Shown here piece after piece: positions 12,420 to 24,749 of a DNA stretch of 64,000 nt; position 1 is the first letter of the stretch, and each line of letters begins with the position of its first letter. The translations under genes and the position numbers were made by a program. Below the pieces are notes generated by a model that did no database searches, was not told the DNA's origin, and was given only the letters and a program-made list of their open reading frames with translations. Origin of the DNA: Chimonanthus salicifolius. Taxonomy: Eukaryota > Streptophyta > Magnoliopsida > Laurales > Calycanthaceae. Location of the stretch: assembly GCA_013350335.1 (NCBI GenBank), contig CM023538.1:49330695-49394694 (forward strand), read 5' to 3'.

Positions 12420-13869
12420 TTTCTTTTTCATCTTTTTAGTTTTCTGTCCTCTTTTTCCTCCTTCCATTTATTTAAATTTTCCCTTATGTATTATTATTCT
12501 TATTCTCATTCTTCTTATGATATTTTCATTTTATAATGTGGAGTTTTCAAATTCTGTAATTTTGAAATTTTTGTATAAATTATTAAAATAATATATCTAA
12601 TTTCTTCTTTAAGTCTTCATTTTTTTACTCAATTAAAATTTATTTCCAATTATCTAGTAGATTAAGCTTAGTGAAAATTTGAATCAAATATAGTTTTTAA
12701 TGATTAAACATTGTTTTACACACAAGTTGTACTTTTGAATCAAATATAGTTTTTAATGATTAAACATTGTTTTACACACAAGTTGTACTTAGAGACAATG
12801 TGATTCTCTCCATTGTTAGAGCCTCAGTTTATCCATGTCTCCGGAACAACATCGTAACAAATATCAGAACCTTGCCTTTGGAAGTCAAAAGATGCCGCAT
12901 GAAGATTGGTGAACACTCAAAACATCGCAATGAGGAAGGTTGAGCTCTAAGAATTTCTCCAAGTGTGGTGGCAACCAAGCAGGTAAATAGGACTATAGTG
13001 GACAACAAGTTGACCCCAGAACACCCAAATAGAAAGGATCATGTTTGACTTAAAGTAAAATAGACTGGACCAATTGGTAGAATCCTTCCTGTGAAATTGG
13101 GCCAAAATGGACCCAAACCAAAGTCCTCTTGAAAGTTAAAATATCCTAGTTAAAATATCCTAGGATAAATGGACCCAAACCAAGCATAAAGCCCAAACCA
13201 TAACCCAAAGCCATATGAAGCAAATGGCTTCTTATGAAGCATAAGAGGCATTTGACTCAATCAAATAATCCCGTTGAATTTTGTCTCATCTTTCATTTTT
13301 TTAGAGTGATTAAGAGGTTTTAGACCGAGTCTGAGTTGAAAAATTCAGAATAAAATCTATCCCTTAAAAATGCAAAAAGCCCAAAAAATACATGCATTAG
13401 TTGGTAATCCACGCTCGAATCCTATAACGACATGTTGGTTTGGGATCATCATTGCTTTCCGTTGAGCAGTCACCACGGCTAGAAAGCAGCACTTGTTTTC
13501 TTCTTTGAAGGCAGGTGGCATTAATGTCCACATGCCGAAAGGTAAACCAAGACAAGATCGTGATGTTAAAGAAGAAGCAACTCAACAAAGTGTTTCCTGT
13601 AGTACTCGACATCCACAGAGAATTGAATCAATTGAGGACTCCGAGACATTATAGATCCCATTCCTCAAGAAAAGAAGTGTGAGAAAATTCACCGAGATTT
13701 GACGAAAAGTCAATCTACAGTGAAAAGGTTTCAATTTTTCCAATTGACGAGGAACAACTGGATATCCTAATGCCAATATATGATAATTATGGAGATACTG
13801 ACGATTATGTTGATGTGTTTTCACTATTAGAACAGGAGACACCAGTTGATGAATTGTTGGAGGCTTCAG
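12420..13869. other. No supported gene; contains a 56-bp tandem duplication
   Basis: AT-rich sequence without a convincing coding region. At 12678-12789 a 56-bp unit starting TTTGAATCAAATATAGTTTT is repeated exactly twice. Around 13500-13870 there are short open stretches on both strands (for example DEEQLDILMPIYDNYGD on the plus strand) that resemble decayed coding sequence but which I cannot assign. Confidence 0.4.
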
Positions 13870-16423
13870 TGTAACGATCCATCCTGCCTAGCAAAATATT
13901 TTATGCTTTTGGCCTAAACTTGGGGCCTGCACGACTTTGCAATGGTGCACATGTGTCACACATGAGCCCGAAAGGCCTTGTCATGGGATCTGAGTATGCA
14001 ACGACAATATTGTCCTATTTGGGAGCTCCATGGGCCCTCTAGCCTACCCCTTAAGGTTTTGTTCCCAACACGTGGCCCTCGAGTTAGGCTCCCCAACATG
14101 ACAACATAAGTGTGGAAGACCTTGTGCTAGAGGGAAGAGATGTTTAGCTTGTGGACCACCTCAAGAGGCAAATTCTAGGCGATGCACGACTTTTGTAAAC
14201 TCTGCCTCCGTAGCGCATTTCTTGTACTCGCCCACACACCATTGTGACTGCTTGCCACGATGACAATGTGAACTTCTAAGCTTCAGAACAGGTGCGGGCC
14301 ATCACAATCCCATTCCTATAGGCCAGAGCCTTCCTCGGCTCAAATGCTCTCATCTTCCTACTCTTAGTTCGAGAGTTGAACTATGCTTTAATACCATTTT
14401 GTAACGACCGGTCCTGTCTAGCACAATATTGTCCTCTTTGGACCTAAACTCTGGGGTCCGTATGGCTTTGTGATGGTGCACATGTGTCACACATGCACCC
14501 CAAAGTCCTTGTCTTGGTATCAGATTAAGCAGTGACAATATTGTCCTCTTTGGGAGCTCCATGGGCCCTCCAGCCCACCCCTCAAGGTTTTGTTTCTTGC
14601 ACATGGCTCTCGTGCTAGGCTCCCCTGACAACACACGCATGGAAGGACTTGTGCTAGAGGGAGGAGAAATTTAGCTTATGAAAGTTCCCAATGTTAGAAC
14701 ATGATTGACCCTAGAGGGAGGTGAATAGGGTAATCTCCAATTTTAATGGCCTTTAAAAATTTCTTGATTAATCACAATAATGAGCAACGGAATAAACAAG
14801 ATTGATCAAGTGTGTGAGTCAAGAGTGGACAAGATTAATAATCAATCACACATGCAAAGACCAAAACACCCGATTGATAGTGGTTCGGAGTAAATCTCTC
14901 CTACATCCACTGTTGGACTCACCCACTCTTGGTTATCCCAAATACACTATGTGGAGAATTACACCCTCACGAATAGAGTATGAATTCCACCTACACAATT
15001 GAATGAGAATTTCACTCACTCACCTAAGATTTTGAAAGGTTCGACCTACCCTTGTCTATTCTTTATCCCACTATTTTTTATAGTGGTTCAAGTACCTCGC
15101 TTTATTCCACTTCACAATGATGTTTAAATTCTAAACACAAGAAGAAGCACTTGCCTTTTTTATCTCACTCGATGTAGATATTGTGCTTCTTGAAGAGTTA
15201 TCTTCCAACTTGACGTCCTTGATGATGAAGATTTACCAATGTATGAGCAACCATAAGTTTGGGAAGAGGTTCTAAGATATAGCTATGTCAATTGATCCTA
15301 GTTCTATTTTTCTCTCTCTCTTAATCTCAATCAAGGGTTTGAATGGATTCTCAAATTATTCACCAAGTATAGTGCATAGAGAGAGGTTGGGATCTCTGGG
15401 AATGCTTATAAGATTTTCCTATATGAAGGGTCCAAGGTGTTCAACCAATTTCTCCAAAATCCAGCGTTTAAATAGGCATCCAGAATTTTTCCCGAACTAA
15501 CATGCCAATGGGTCATGGCACCACAATGGATCGTAACTTAAAAATGTGTCGTTGCAATGTGACCATTATGCATTTAATGCAGTCCCAACTAATAGAAAAC
15601 AGTCACCCACGATGGGTCATCGAGTCCAGGGCCGATGGGTCGTGTATTGACGATAGTATCGTCCTGAGACCAACTGTGTTTTACAGAGTGTTCCCCATCC
15701 AGAACTTTGAAAATGCCTGCCGACAGGTCGTGGACCTCGATGGGTTTGCCCTGTCACTCACGATGGGTCGGCGCTTCACGATAGTATCGTCCTGAGAGTG
15801 AACCTGTTTGACAGGATTTTTCCAAACAAAACTTTCATCATTTCAGATGATGGATCGTTAGACCACGAAGGGTCACACCTGTCCAAGGCAATAGATCGCC
15901 AGACACAGTAGGTTGTACTGACAGTTTATCAGATTTTACAAAAATGAATCCATTTGGTTCTATTGACTGTCAATGGTCCACTAGATTTAATTTAGATTTA
16001 CCATTTTGTTCTCTAAGCCTAGTCCAGCGTCTTCCTACGTGTGTTGGTTCACCCTAGAATTATCTATGGCCAATTTACCTTTGTGTGATTTCCATACACT
16101 TGGTGAACTTGAATCTTACACTTAATCTTCCAATGCTTGCACTTTGATTCAACCTTCACACCACTTGAGTCTTGATTAATTGTCTTCAATCTTCTAAGGC
16201 AGTGCTCTTCTCTTGAGTCATAGAATTGGCAAATAAGTGACTCGGCAAATCGGGGCACTAACAACTTATAAACCACCTCAAGAGGCAATGCCTAGGTGAT
16301 GTGGGACTTTTTTAAACTCTCCCTCACCGTTGCATGACTCTCTCACGCCCATGCACCCTTGTGACTGTGTACCACTATGACAGTGTGAACTTCTATGCTT
16401 CACAATAGGTACGGGCCATCACA
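13870..16423 (-). mobile_element. TRIM retrotransposon (LTRs about 435 bp) interrupted by a solo LTR
   Basis: Two direct LTRs run from TGTAACGA to GGGCCATCACA: left 13870-14306 (437 bp), right 14400-14678 plus 16269-16423 (434 bp once the insertion and one duplicated pentamer are removed). The internal domain is only 93 bp (14307-14399). At its right edge, gctttaatacca (14385-14396) is the reverse complement of a Met-tRNA-type primer site TGGTATTAAAGC, so the element points leftward. No coding capacity. I could not find a clear target duplication. Confidence 0.75.
14679..16263 (-). mobile_element. SIRE-type copia solo LTR (1585 bp), leftward
   Basis: Reverse-complemented, it starts TGTTAGTGCCCCGATTTGCC and ends CATTGGGAACTTTCA, matching the LTRs of the SIRE element at 29122-36733 at both ends and in length. 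The flanks gctta (14674-14678) and actta (16264-16268) are a 4-of-5 duplication, and the TRIM LTR sequence resumes exactly across it. Short ORFs within it (for example 15502-15795) are not genes. The interior repeats the CGACCCATCGGT-type motifs of this LTR family. Confidence 0.85.
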
Positions 16424-17340
16424 TACACATGTTTCTAATGAACAAACACTTGATTTGGTTTAGTTGACAGATCTATTAGAAGAAGTGGTAACTCAAGAAT
16501 CGATCGTGGGGTCAATTCGAGATCTGAAGGCGGTTGTGCACTTAAAGAAATTGGTGGATCCTCTTCCATCAATAAATGGTTTTGAAAATATTGAGATTAT
16601 TTTCGAACCCTATGTAGACCCTATTTGGAATCAATTTGTACAAAAATCATATAGTCAAACTATATTGGTTAACATTATATTTCGTAGATAGGTTTGTACA
16701 AGAAGGGTTCATGATAAAGTTGGAGGTGGTATGTACACCTAAGTATCAATGCTCTAAAATCAATCGAAGTGACAACAGAGGAAATGGTGGTCGAAAGCAC
16801 GATGAGATGCCACCCTTGCAAAACAATTAAACTTGAGGGTGGGTTTTCTCCAACCAGAAAGGAATGATGCATGCATTGGGTCCGACAAATTCAATGATGA
16901 TCCGAGTCGAGGATAGAAACAATGGCGGGCAGGGAGGGCCCTGTTTAAAATTATATGTCATTACCAGCCTATCACCATGTAGTCCCCACCTTTGATTCCA
17001 AAATAAATAAATAAATAAATAAATAAATATATATATATATATATATATATAGTGTGACTTAAACCGAAATTTAAAATGCCTCAATGGCATATTTGCATGG
17101 GCGTTCGATTTCAATTCAAATTGGAAAGTGGCTGTTCAAACACCTAGGACCTTTAAATTAGTGGATTTGCACAATGGTAAGTGCTGACCAGACTAAGAAC
17201 ACAAACAAAATCCAACAAAATCCTACCCAAGTGAAGTAACGGGAAGGAAAATAAGGAAAAAGAAGAAAGAAAAGAAGGTGTCATCCCTGCATGTGCCCCT
17301 AAAGGAAAGGAAAAGGGAAAGAAGAAAAAGAAAATGAAAA
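16424..17340. other. No supported gene; microsatellite at 17001-17051
   Basis: A 75-codon plus-strand ORF (16464-16691) has no recognisable domain. An (AAAT)n tract passing into (AT)n occupies 17001-17051. The rest shows no structure I can name. Confidence 0.4.
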
Positions 17341-17349
17341 AAAAGGAAA

Positions 17350-18345
17350 GGCCGGCCATATACACATTCGATTTTTCTTTCTCTATACACCTAATTTTCA
17401 TTTTTTGATAGCAAATTACCATTTTGCCCTTCCATTTTTTTCATCTGGACGAATAAACAGTTCATTTTACGTTTGTTTAGATGATCAGAAGTCTGAACGA
17501 ACGATTCTATTCTATATGAAATTGTCCGAACGAATGGGTTGTGTAAAGGGATTTTCAAAAGAGGTTGTTTCTCGACCGATTTTTACAAACAAGGTATCAA
17601 AATTCATCTACTCTGAACTTTATGAACTTCGAGACTGATTTTAGGTGAAAAAGGTATAGTTTCGGACTTAAAAAATCGTACCCAAAGAATTAACGTAAAA
17701 ATGGTATTCTCTCTTAATTATTTGGGTACGATTTTTGAAGCTCAAAACTATACCCTTTTCACTTAAAATTAGTTCCGGGGTTCATAAATTCAGAGTAGAT
17801 GAATTTTGATTCATTGTTTGTAAAAATAAGTTGATAAACCGCCTCGTTTGAAAACCCAAACAAAACGTGCAAAAGTTATAGTTGGCAGGGAGGCCGTTTC
17901 TCGACCGATTTTTAAAAAGAAGATATCGAAATTCATCTAATCTGAATTTTATGAACTCGGGGACTAATTTTAAGTGAAAATAATATAGTTTTGGGTTTCA
18001 AAAATTGTACCCAAAGAATTAAGAGGGAATGCCATTTTTTTCTTAATTCTTTGGGTACAATTTTGAAGCCAAAACTATACTCTTTTCACTTAAAATCAGT
18101 CCCGGAGTTCATAAAATTTAGACTAAATGAATTTTGATATCTTATTTGTAAAAATCGGTCGACAAATGACCTCTTTTGAAAATCTCTCTTCACAAGCCCA
18201 TTCGTTCGGATGTTCTAATCGTCAGAACGAACAACTTGATGTTCGTTCGGATTATCAAAATATGGAAGGACAAAATGGTAATTTCACCATTTTTTTGAAA
18301 TCGGGTGTGTAGAGAAAGAAAAGTCGGGTGTCTATATGGCCGGCC
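17350..18345. mobile_element. Foldback Mutator-like element made of two successive palindromes
   Basis: The ends GGCCGGCCATATACAC (left) and the reverse complement GGCCGGCCATATAGAC (right) are flanked by a perfect 9-bp duplication aaaaggaaa (17341-17349 and 18346-18354), as expected for Mutator-like elements. The arms extend inward through a TTACCATTTTGCCCTTCC block and GTCCGAACGAATGGG to CGACCGATTTTTACAAA. The order is arm, inverted arm, 35-bp spacer, arm, inverted arm, giving centres near 17698 and 18030. No transposase; non-autonomous. Confidence 0.88.
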
Positions 18346-18439
18346 AAAAGGAAATACCCAGCAAGGTCAGAAGTCTGAACGACAGTGAGAGAAGGGATAA
18401 GCTACGGAGGACCGAAGTTCCAGATCAGACGTCCATTAC

Positions 18440-21400
18440 TAAGATGAGTTTGGAAATTGTAATGCTTTTTTATTTGTTTCTTTAATTGTTTTATTTTTTA
18501 TTTTTACTTTGAGTTGGAGAAGGCCTATAAATTCATTGTTTTGGCCAATAGTTTTTAAAGTTCAGTAAGTTGAATGAAATTATTTTTGCTTTGAGCAAAG
18601 TTTTAAAGTCTCCCTGAATCGAGGTGAGTTCTTGTTTATGTTTCTTTTAATTTAATTTGGATTTGTGTTTTGAATTAAATATAATCTAATTATTTAGGTT
18701 TGAAATTTTGCATGGTGAATTTAATGGTCATGTCATGCAATTTTCCCTTTATTGATTAAATTTTAATTCCGTATCCAAATTGATTTTACGAAGGTTCAAT
18801 GTTTTCCAAATCTAATTTGTGTCGGATTTAATTTTCATTCATGAAATTTTTCATTGCATTTGGAATAACAATTCCACTATCGTTGAAAATTCGATTAAAC
18901 ACTTAATTTCTTTTGTGAGTTGATTTCACCAACTATTCTATTGAAATTTGTGTCAGATTTCTTTTCATGAGTCTGTGTAATGACCTGTTATAATATTTTT
19001 GGGTTTTAGTGAGATACGTGGGTACTCGAGTCGGTTTTTGGTGGTTTGGTATTAGAGGGTAATATGTGGGCTCACTAGAGAGCCTTGGTTTGCACCATTT
19101 TGAGATCGGGAGCTCAAGTGGCATTTTCATGATTAAGTTCAAGTTGTGCTTTATCATGTTAAAATTTTTGAAAATGTACCCAAAAAATTACAATTGATTG
19201 TTAGACCCCCCAAATGTTAGCGCACACCTCTACCTCAATTAGATACACATAAGAAAAATAGAAGTCCACGCTTGTCCAATGTGAAAGTCATCTATTTGAT
19301 TTTCTAAGTATTTTCAAAATTTATGTAAAATATAAAATGATTTATTAAAATTATATCCTGAACTCGGTTTTGAATGAGATTTCACCGACCAAGTTTGGTT
19401 CTTAACGAACAGTTTAAGAAAAGCAACTCAAACTGTCTTTGATGTAAAAAACAATGTTTTGTAAACAACCCATTTCAAGACGTCTTGACCCGACTCGTGG
19501 CGATCCTTTTTTAAGGGTACAAAGCCCTAGGCTTTCCCAATTGCCCAGAATCGCTACTTTTGTCGAAAGAGAGAACGCAACAACCTTTGCGGCCACCCCT
19601 CATTCTTCTTCTTCTTCCCTTGACCATTCTTCCTTCTTCTTCTTCTTCTTCTTCATCCTTCTTCCTCTTTCCTCTGATTTCGGACGACAGATGGCACAAG
19701 AGAACCATTGTCATTGATTTCTTCGAAGATTTCGTGAGTTTCAACGCCATTTTCTAGGTATTACCCCTTATCATCCCTCATTTCCTTTAGTTTTGGGTTT
19801 TGAAATGATTTTTCTCAAGTTTGAGGGTTTTCTAAAAAGGTTTAATGGATTCAAGTTTGAGAAACTGTCCTAATGTTTCAAAGAAAACGTTTTGATTTTC
19901 TCAGATTTTGCCAAGGATTTCTCGGATTTAGCGCTTGGTTTCTCTGCTTTTTCTCCAATATTGTGTATTTCTACATTTGATCGATTCACCGGTCTATGCG
20001 AAACTACCGAGCATTGGTCTTAGTTAAGAGTGGCTCGCCAGTTTGTAACTGTGCAGAAAGGTTTTAGTCTTTGTTTAGGATTAGGTCGCTAGTCCTCTGT
20101 CACCGGCTAGCCGGTCCGTGATGAGCAGGTCGCCGCTCCACCTAGCGGCTCACCGCTCCTCAAGGTACTCGCATTGAGCGGCTCGCTTGTCCTTGTACCG
20201 ACTCACCAATCCCTTCGAGCTGCTATTTCCAGTGGGTCGCTGGTCCATTTTAGCGGACATCCGCACCCAGAGTGGATCGCCGGTCTGTTAGAACCGCTCT
20301 CCGGTCTTGACCAATTTGCGATTTCTGAGTTTTTGACCTTGTTCCCGCGCTGCCTTTCTTTCGTAGAGCTTCACATGGACTTTTAGGACCTCTGGATCAC
20401 TGCACTGCTTCTACACCTAGGTGAGGAAACTTATTACACTGTTTGAGCATGCATTTACGTATTTTACATCCTTACCTTTTGGACATTAAGAGATTTGATT
20501 GGGACCCTTTTATAAATTAAGCCCCTCAGTAAAGGAACCATTGTAATGAACCATTGGCAACGGATCCATTTCGGTGTACTCATGTCAATTATATGTGATA
20601 CCATTGTGCATCTCGTGCTAATGTAGATTGTTAATTGTTATGTGAAATGAATGATGTTATATTGGTTTGCGATTGGTTGATAACAAGTTGAATGCTTGTA
20701 GATAGCATTTGATGTTACTATGATTACATATGGTTGTTGGAGATAGAGAAATGTATGTTAGACAACAAACGATGTATGCTTTTGTTCAGTCATGTGATAA
20801 GCGTAGAGTATTGCTTAAATTAATGGATTATGTTTATCTTGGCATGGGCATAACCATTGCACCATGTATAGATGTAGGTGGTATGCATGGGGTGCGATAA
20901 ACAACGGACCGTTGTACCATTGGGTGTGTACTTACGGTCACACCAGGTGTTGGAATCTTTTCCCTAGGATGGGTTGGATTTCTTGTGTATAGTGATGTGA
21001 CTGATAGTTGATAGAAGGACTTCCCTGTTAAGTTTCGTGTGGTTGAGGTCCCCATGGTGGATTTAGACTTCCTCGTTACGTTTCGTGTGGTTGAAGCTCT
21101 TTCCTTAGAATTTGACTTCCCAGGGTATAGTCCTTGTGGTTGAGGTTCCTATCTTGGCTTTGGTCTTCCTCGACACGACCCGTGTGGTTGAGGTCGTTAT
21201 TATTGATGCCTCCTGACCACCAAATAAGTGAGGGCGTACGAGGCCACCTCGGCATTGGTTGGAAGATGAGGTAAGAGAGAGACTAGTTTGTAGTTGTTGG
21301 TCCTTGAGTGACGACTAAACTGTCAGAGGTCCTGGCACCTCCTGTGGAGGCGATGCCTTGGGTTGGTCCTATGGTGCATTTCTGATTGAGTGGTTGAGCG

Positions 21401-21960
21401 ATCATGCATGTAGGCATCTTCATCATTAAGTTGTTCATGCAGTTGTATATGTGGTGTGTTATGATAGTATTTGATATATGATTTATTCTCTTGTTGGGCT
21501 GGTTGAGTTCACTCCCTTATCTTTTTGGCAATCCGAAGTCGGAGGTGTCGAGCAGACCCCCTCAAGCAGGAGACGGGAGCAGAGTTGTAGCTTTAGTTAC
21601 TTGATATTTATGTTTTAGTTTGAGAGAACTATGTTGTATTTGAATTATTTTCACATGTTTGTTTGGATGACTATAGTAAGTTTGCATTCATTTTATATTA
21701 TATATGTCTTCGAGATCATGTTGTGGGTTTGAGTTGAACAGGAGGGGAGTTGCCTTGTTAAAAAAAATTGACTCGAGTTTTTGTTTTGGAGACTTTGAGA
21801 GTTATTTTAGAGATAACACGTCTGTAGCAGGTCAAGGTGTTATAGTTTGAGCGAATTGAGAGAGCATCTTTTGCGGTTTCTTTCATTGAAATCCATGATT
21901 CGAATGGACAAATTTAGATCTAAATTTTAGTCCTTCAAAAAATCACAAAACCCCAAAATA
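18440..21960 (+). repeat. Repeat R, copy 1 (split by solo LTR 3)
   Basis: Diverged homology to the reverse complement of about 23880-24480. Shared landmarks in order are a GAGGTGAGTTCTT splice-donor-like site (18621), TTTTGCATGGTGAATTT (18706), CATTGCATTTGGAAT (18852) and TTTAGATCTAAATTTTAG (21915). Homology stops at 18975, resumes at 21850, and is separated exactly by the solo LTR. A CTATAAATTC box lies at 18526. It may be an LTR or a promoter plus first intron of another element; I cannot identify it. Confidence 0.55.
18976..21844 (+). mobile_element. Ty3/gypsy-type solo LTR (copy 3, 2869 bp)
   Basis: It starts TGTAATGACCTGTTATAAT and ends GTCAAGGTGTTATA (expected TTACA, with one C-to-T change). 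The flanks gtctg (18971-18975) and gtttg (21845-21849) match at 4 of 5. Its internal order matches solo LTRs 1 and 2: GTGGCATTTTCATGAT block, CT-rich leader (19600-19680), a tandem GTGTGGTTGAGGT array (21020-21210), and GAGATAACACGTCTGTAGC before the end. The repeat it sits in is continuous on either side. No internal domain. Confidence 0.8.
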
Positions 21961-23879
21961 ATATTTACATCAGTCATATACCTTAAAATTCTAAAGGGCT
22001 GAAAATTGTTTTTCGACCCCTCTCCCTAGGAGAGTTCATTCCCACACTTCTTGTGGAAAATGACCAAACTGCATAAACCATTTTTCCTGAAAAAGGTTCG
22101 CATAGAGTAATAAAAAATAATTTTAACATAAAAATTATTTTCTATTTTTACATAAAAATATCATACATGCCCTTAATATTTTAATCTATAAAAAGTGCCT
22201 CAAATGCTTTATGACAAAAAATAAGATAATTTGCATTTTGTCACAACTCACTATTAGTCATTTCATATGCAGACGGCGGACTCTCCAAGTCTTCGGAGCA
22301 ACAATTCGTAATAGAGTTTGATTTGCATATCATTTTCAAAGCTATAAGAGGGAATAGATATCGTTAGTATCATTTTATAATGTCGTTATTTATCAAAAAG
22401 GAAAAAGAAAAATACATATAAAGACTATATTTGGATACCGGTAGTTTTTATAATAAATTACATCAAATTTTCTTTTCTATACACATGCTATACTGTAACA
22501 AGTGTTTTTTATCCTAATTCTGTGTTCATATCATTAGTCCAACATTAATATCATGTATGACATAGAAGACAAAAGGTTACATTTAGATGGAAAGTAAGTT
22601 GGGAGACTACCATTTGGTATAGGTCTCTTTAAGATATGTGTTGGTATGTCATTCAATTCTAATCATCGTCATTGTCATTATTATAATTATTAATTTTATT
22701 ATAATTAAAAATTTCTAAAAATTAAAAAGATTATGTGACAATATTTTTTTTTAGTGTGCATCAGACTATCAGCCTCCATTTATTGAGATATTAACTAAAT
22801 ATGAGAGAGAGAGAGTATGTTGGTTCATTCAGTTCTATTTGTCATCATTATCATCATATGTACTTATTCATTATGATTCAAATAATTTAAAAATAAAGTA
22901 TCTATAAATTTAGAAAATATTAGATTAACATAAAAAATGTATTTTTTAAGTGTGTGTCGGCCTCCATTTATGGAAATATTGATTAAATGAGAGTCAAAGA
23001 GAGAGACTCAAGTTGAAATTTTGTTTTTTAATTACTATATTATGAAATGGAGAGATTAGTTGTTGCTATTGAAGTACACTTACATTACGACGGCAAATTT
23101 TTCAACATGACGAAAAATGTTGCTATTGCTTGTTTGCTATGTAGAAAGCTTTTTCAGGGTTTTCAGTACAGATACCTGAGTCAAAGACAAAATAATATTA
23201 CCGTGAAAATGAAGATAGCTCAAGGAACATCCAAATTTTTTGAATAAACCATCCCAATAATAACTTATATAAATTTGTATTTTTAATGACTTTTGGTCTA
23301 ATGATGAACCTTTGAAATAAGGGGTTACTTATAAATTAATCATGTAATAAAAGCAAGTTTATTTAATTCCATGTTCTTATCAGTGCAAATGATACATGCA
23401 AACGAAAATATTTTAAACTTAAATCTTGGGGGAAACTGGTAACAAAAATACCAATTAGACAATTTTTACCAAGATTTGATATTGAGACCGTTATTTAAAT
23501 GAGTCTTGGGCTACATATATTTGGCTATGATGAAAGGAGGACCATATGAGTTAGGTATTTATGAAATCTCGATCTCATCATCATATCCTATGATTTTAAT
23601 TTTTAAAATTCAATGACTTATATTTATTTAAACTTTAAATACCAACATTACATAGCTTTGATGATCAACTGTAGTGAAACTTTACGCACTCCTATATGTA
23701 ATTACCTATAGTTTTACAATGCACTAAAGGTCTATAGTCCAATTGATAGACAGTATTGTTGGAGAGTTTCTTTTAGAAAGTCTCTCTACCCAAACACAAA
23801 TGATAACATATCGTGATATTCTCATATAAGAATAAAATTACTACTACAATGATGTAGATGCAGACGCAGATATATAATG
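21961..23879. other. No supported gene; imperfect duplication near 22640-22990
   Basis: AT-rich. Two adjacent blocks share TGTTGGTNNNTCATTCA, then a GTGTGNNTC and CCTCCATTTAT segment, then a GA-rich tract, with a period of about 190 bp. A 66-codon ORF (23047-23247) is not recognised. Confidence 0.4.
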
Positions 23880-24480
23880 TTTTGTTTTTTGTGTTTTTAA
23901 GGCAAAATTTTAGATCTGGGTTTTGAATCCCAAATCAAAGATTTTAATGATGGGTCTTCTCTCGATGAGATGGTAGTAATTTCGTTAGGATGGTTGGCGG
24001 AATCAATTCACTAATGAAATTAGGTGTTCGATCGAATGCCAAAGCGAATGTAGAATGTACATTCCAAATGCAATGATTCATGCAATTGAATGTAAATTAG
24101 AAATCAGTTGCATGAATGGAACTTAAATCCAACACTAATTTGTATTGTCAAACAGAACCTTCTTAACTTCATTTGAATATAGAATTAAATTCAATTAATA
24201 ATTGGGAAAGCAAGACTTGAACCATGAAATTCACCATGCAAAATCAAACCAATATTTAAAGGAAAATTAATTCTAACATATGCACAAATTAAAATTAAGA
24301 ACCAAATCAAAGAACTCACCTCAATCGTAGAGAGACCTTCAAACAAAGCTGAAAGCTTCGAATTTAATTCAAACTAAATTTTGGTGTGTTCACAATTGGT
24401 AGCCTAGCACTAAATTTACATGCCTTATTCCGAAAGAAATAAAGAAAGTAATCCAAATTTGGAATTAAAGAAAAAGGGGA
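23880..24480 (-). repeat. Repeat R, copy 2 (inverted relative to copy 1)
   Basis: The reverse complement carries the same ordered landmarks as copy 1: TTTCGGAATAAGGCATGTAA, GATTGAGGTGAGTTCTTTG (ending near 24316), TTTTGCATGGTGAATTTC and GCATTTGGAATGTACATTC. Divergence is substantial, so the copies are old or from different insertions. With copy 1 it forms a widely spaced inverted repeat. Confidence 0.55.
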
Positions 24481-24749
24481 AAGTTCTCTAAGTTTTTGCG
24501 CCGCGCCAGTTGTTCACATCGCACTGATCAGACAATTCTAGCATTATTGTCAGATGACATCCGAAGATGGTCCGATTCTCTCGTAGGTGATCCGCTGACG
24601 TTCGAGACTTTTCTTCAGATCGTTTTGTAGAGACTTGATTTTCTGTACAGTCGAACATCTCTCTGTCGGACGTCTTGTAGTGATCCGACTTTGAAGTTAT
24701 AAATCATTTAGAGAAAATGAACCTTTCAACAAGTGAGAATGGGGCTCGT

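Noticed and set aside
15502..15795. 97-codon ORF as a gene
   Set aside because: It lies inside the SIRE solo LTR and reads through CGATGGGTC-type LTR repeats.
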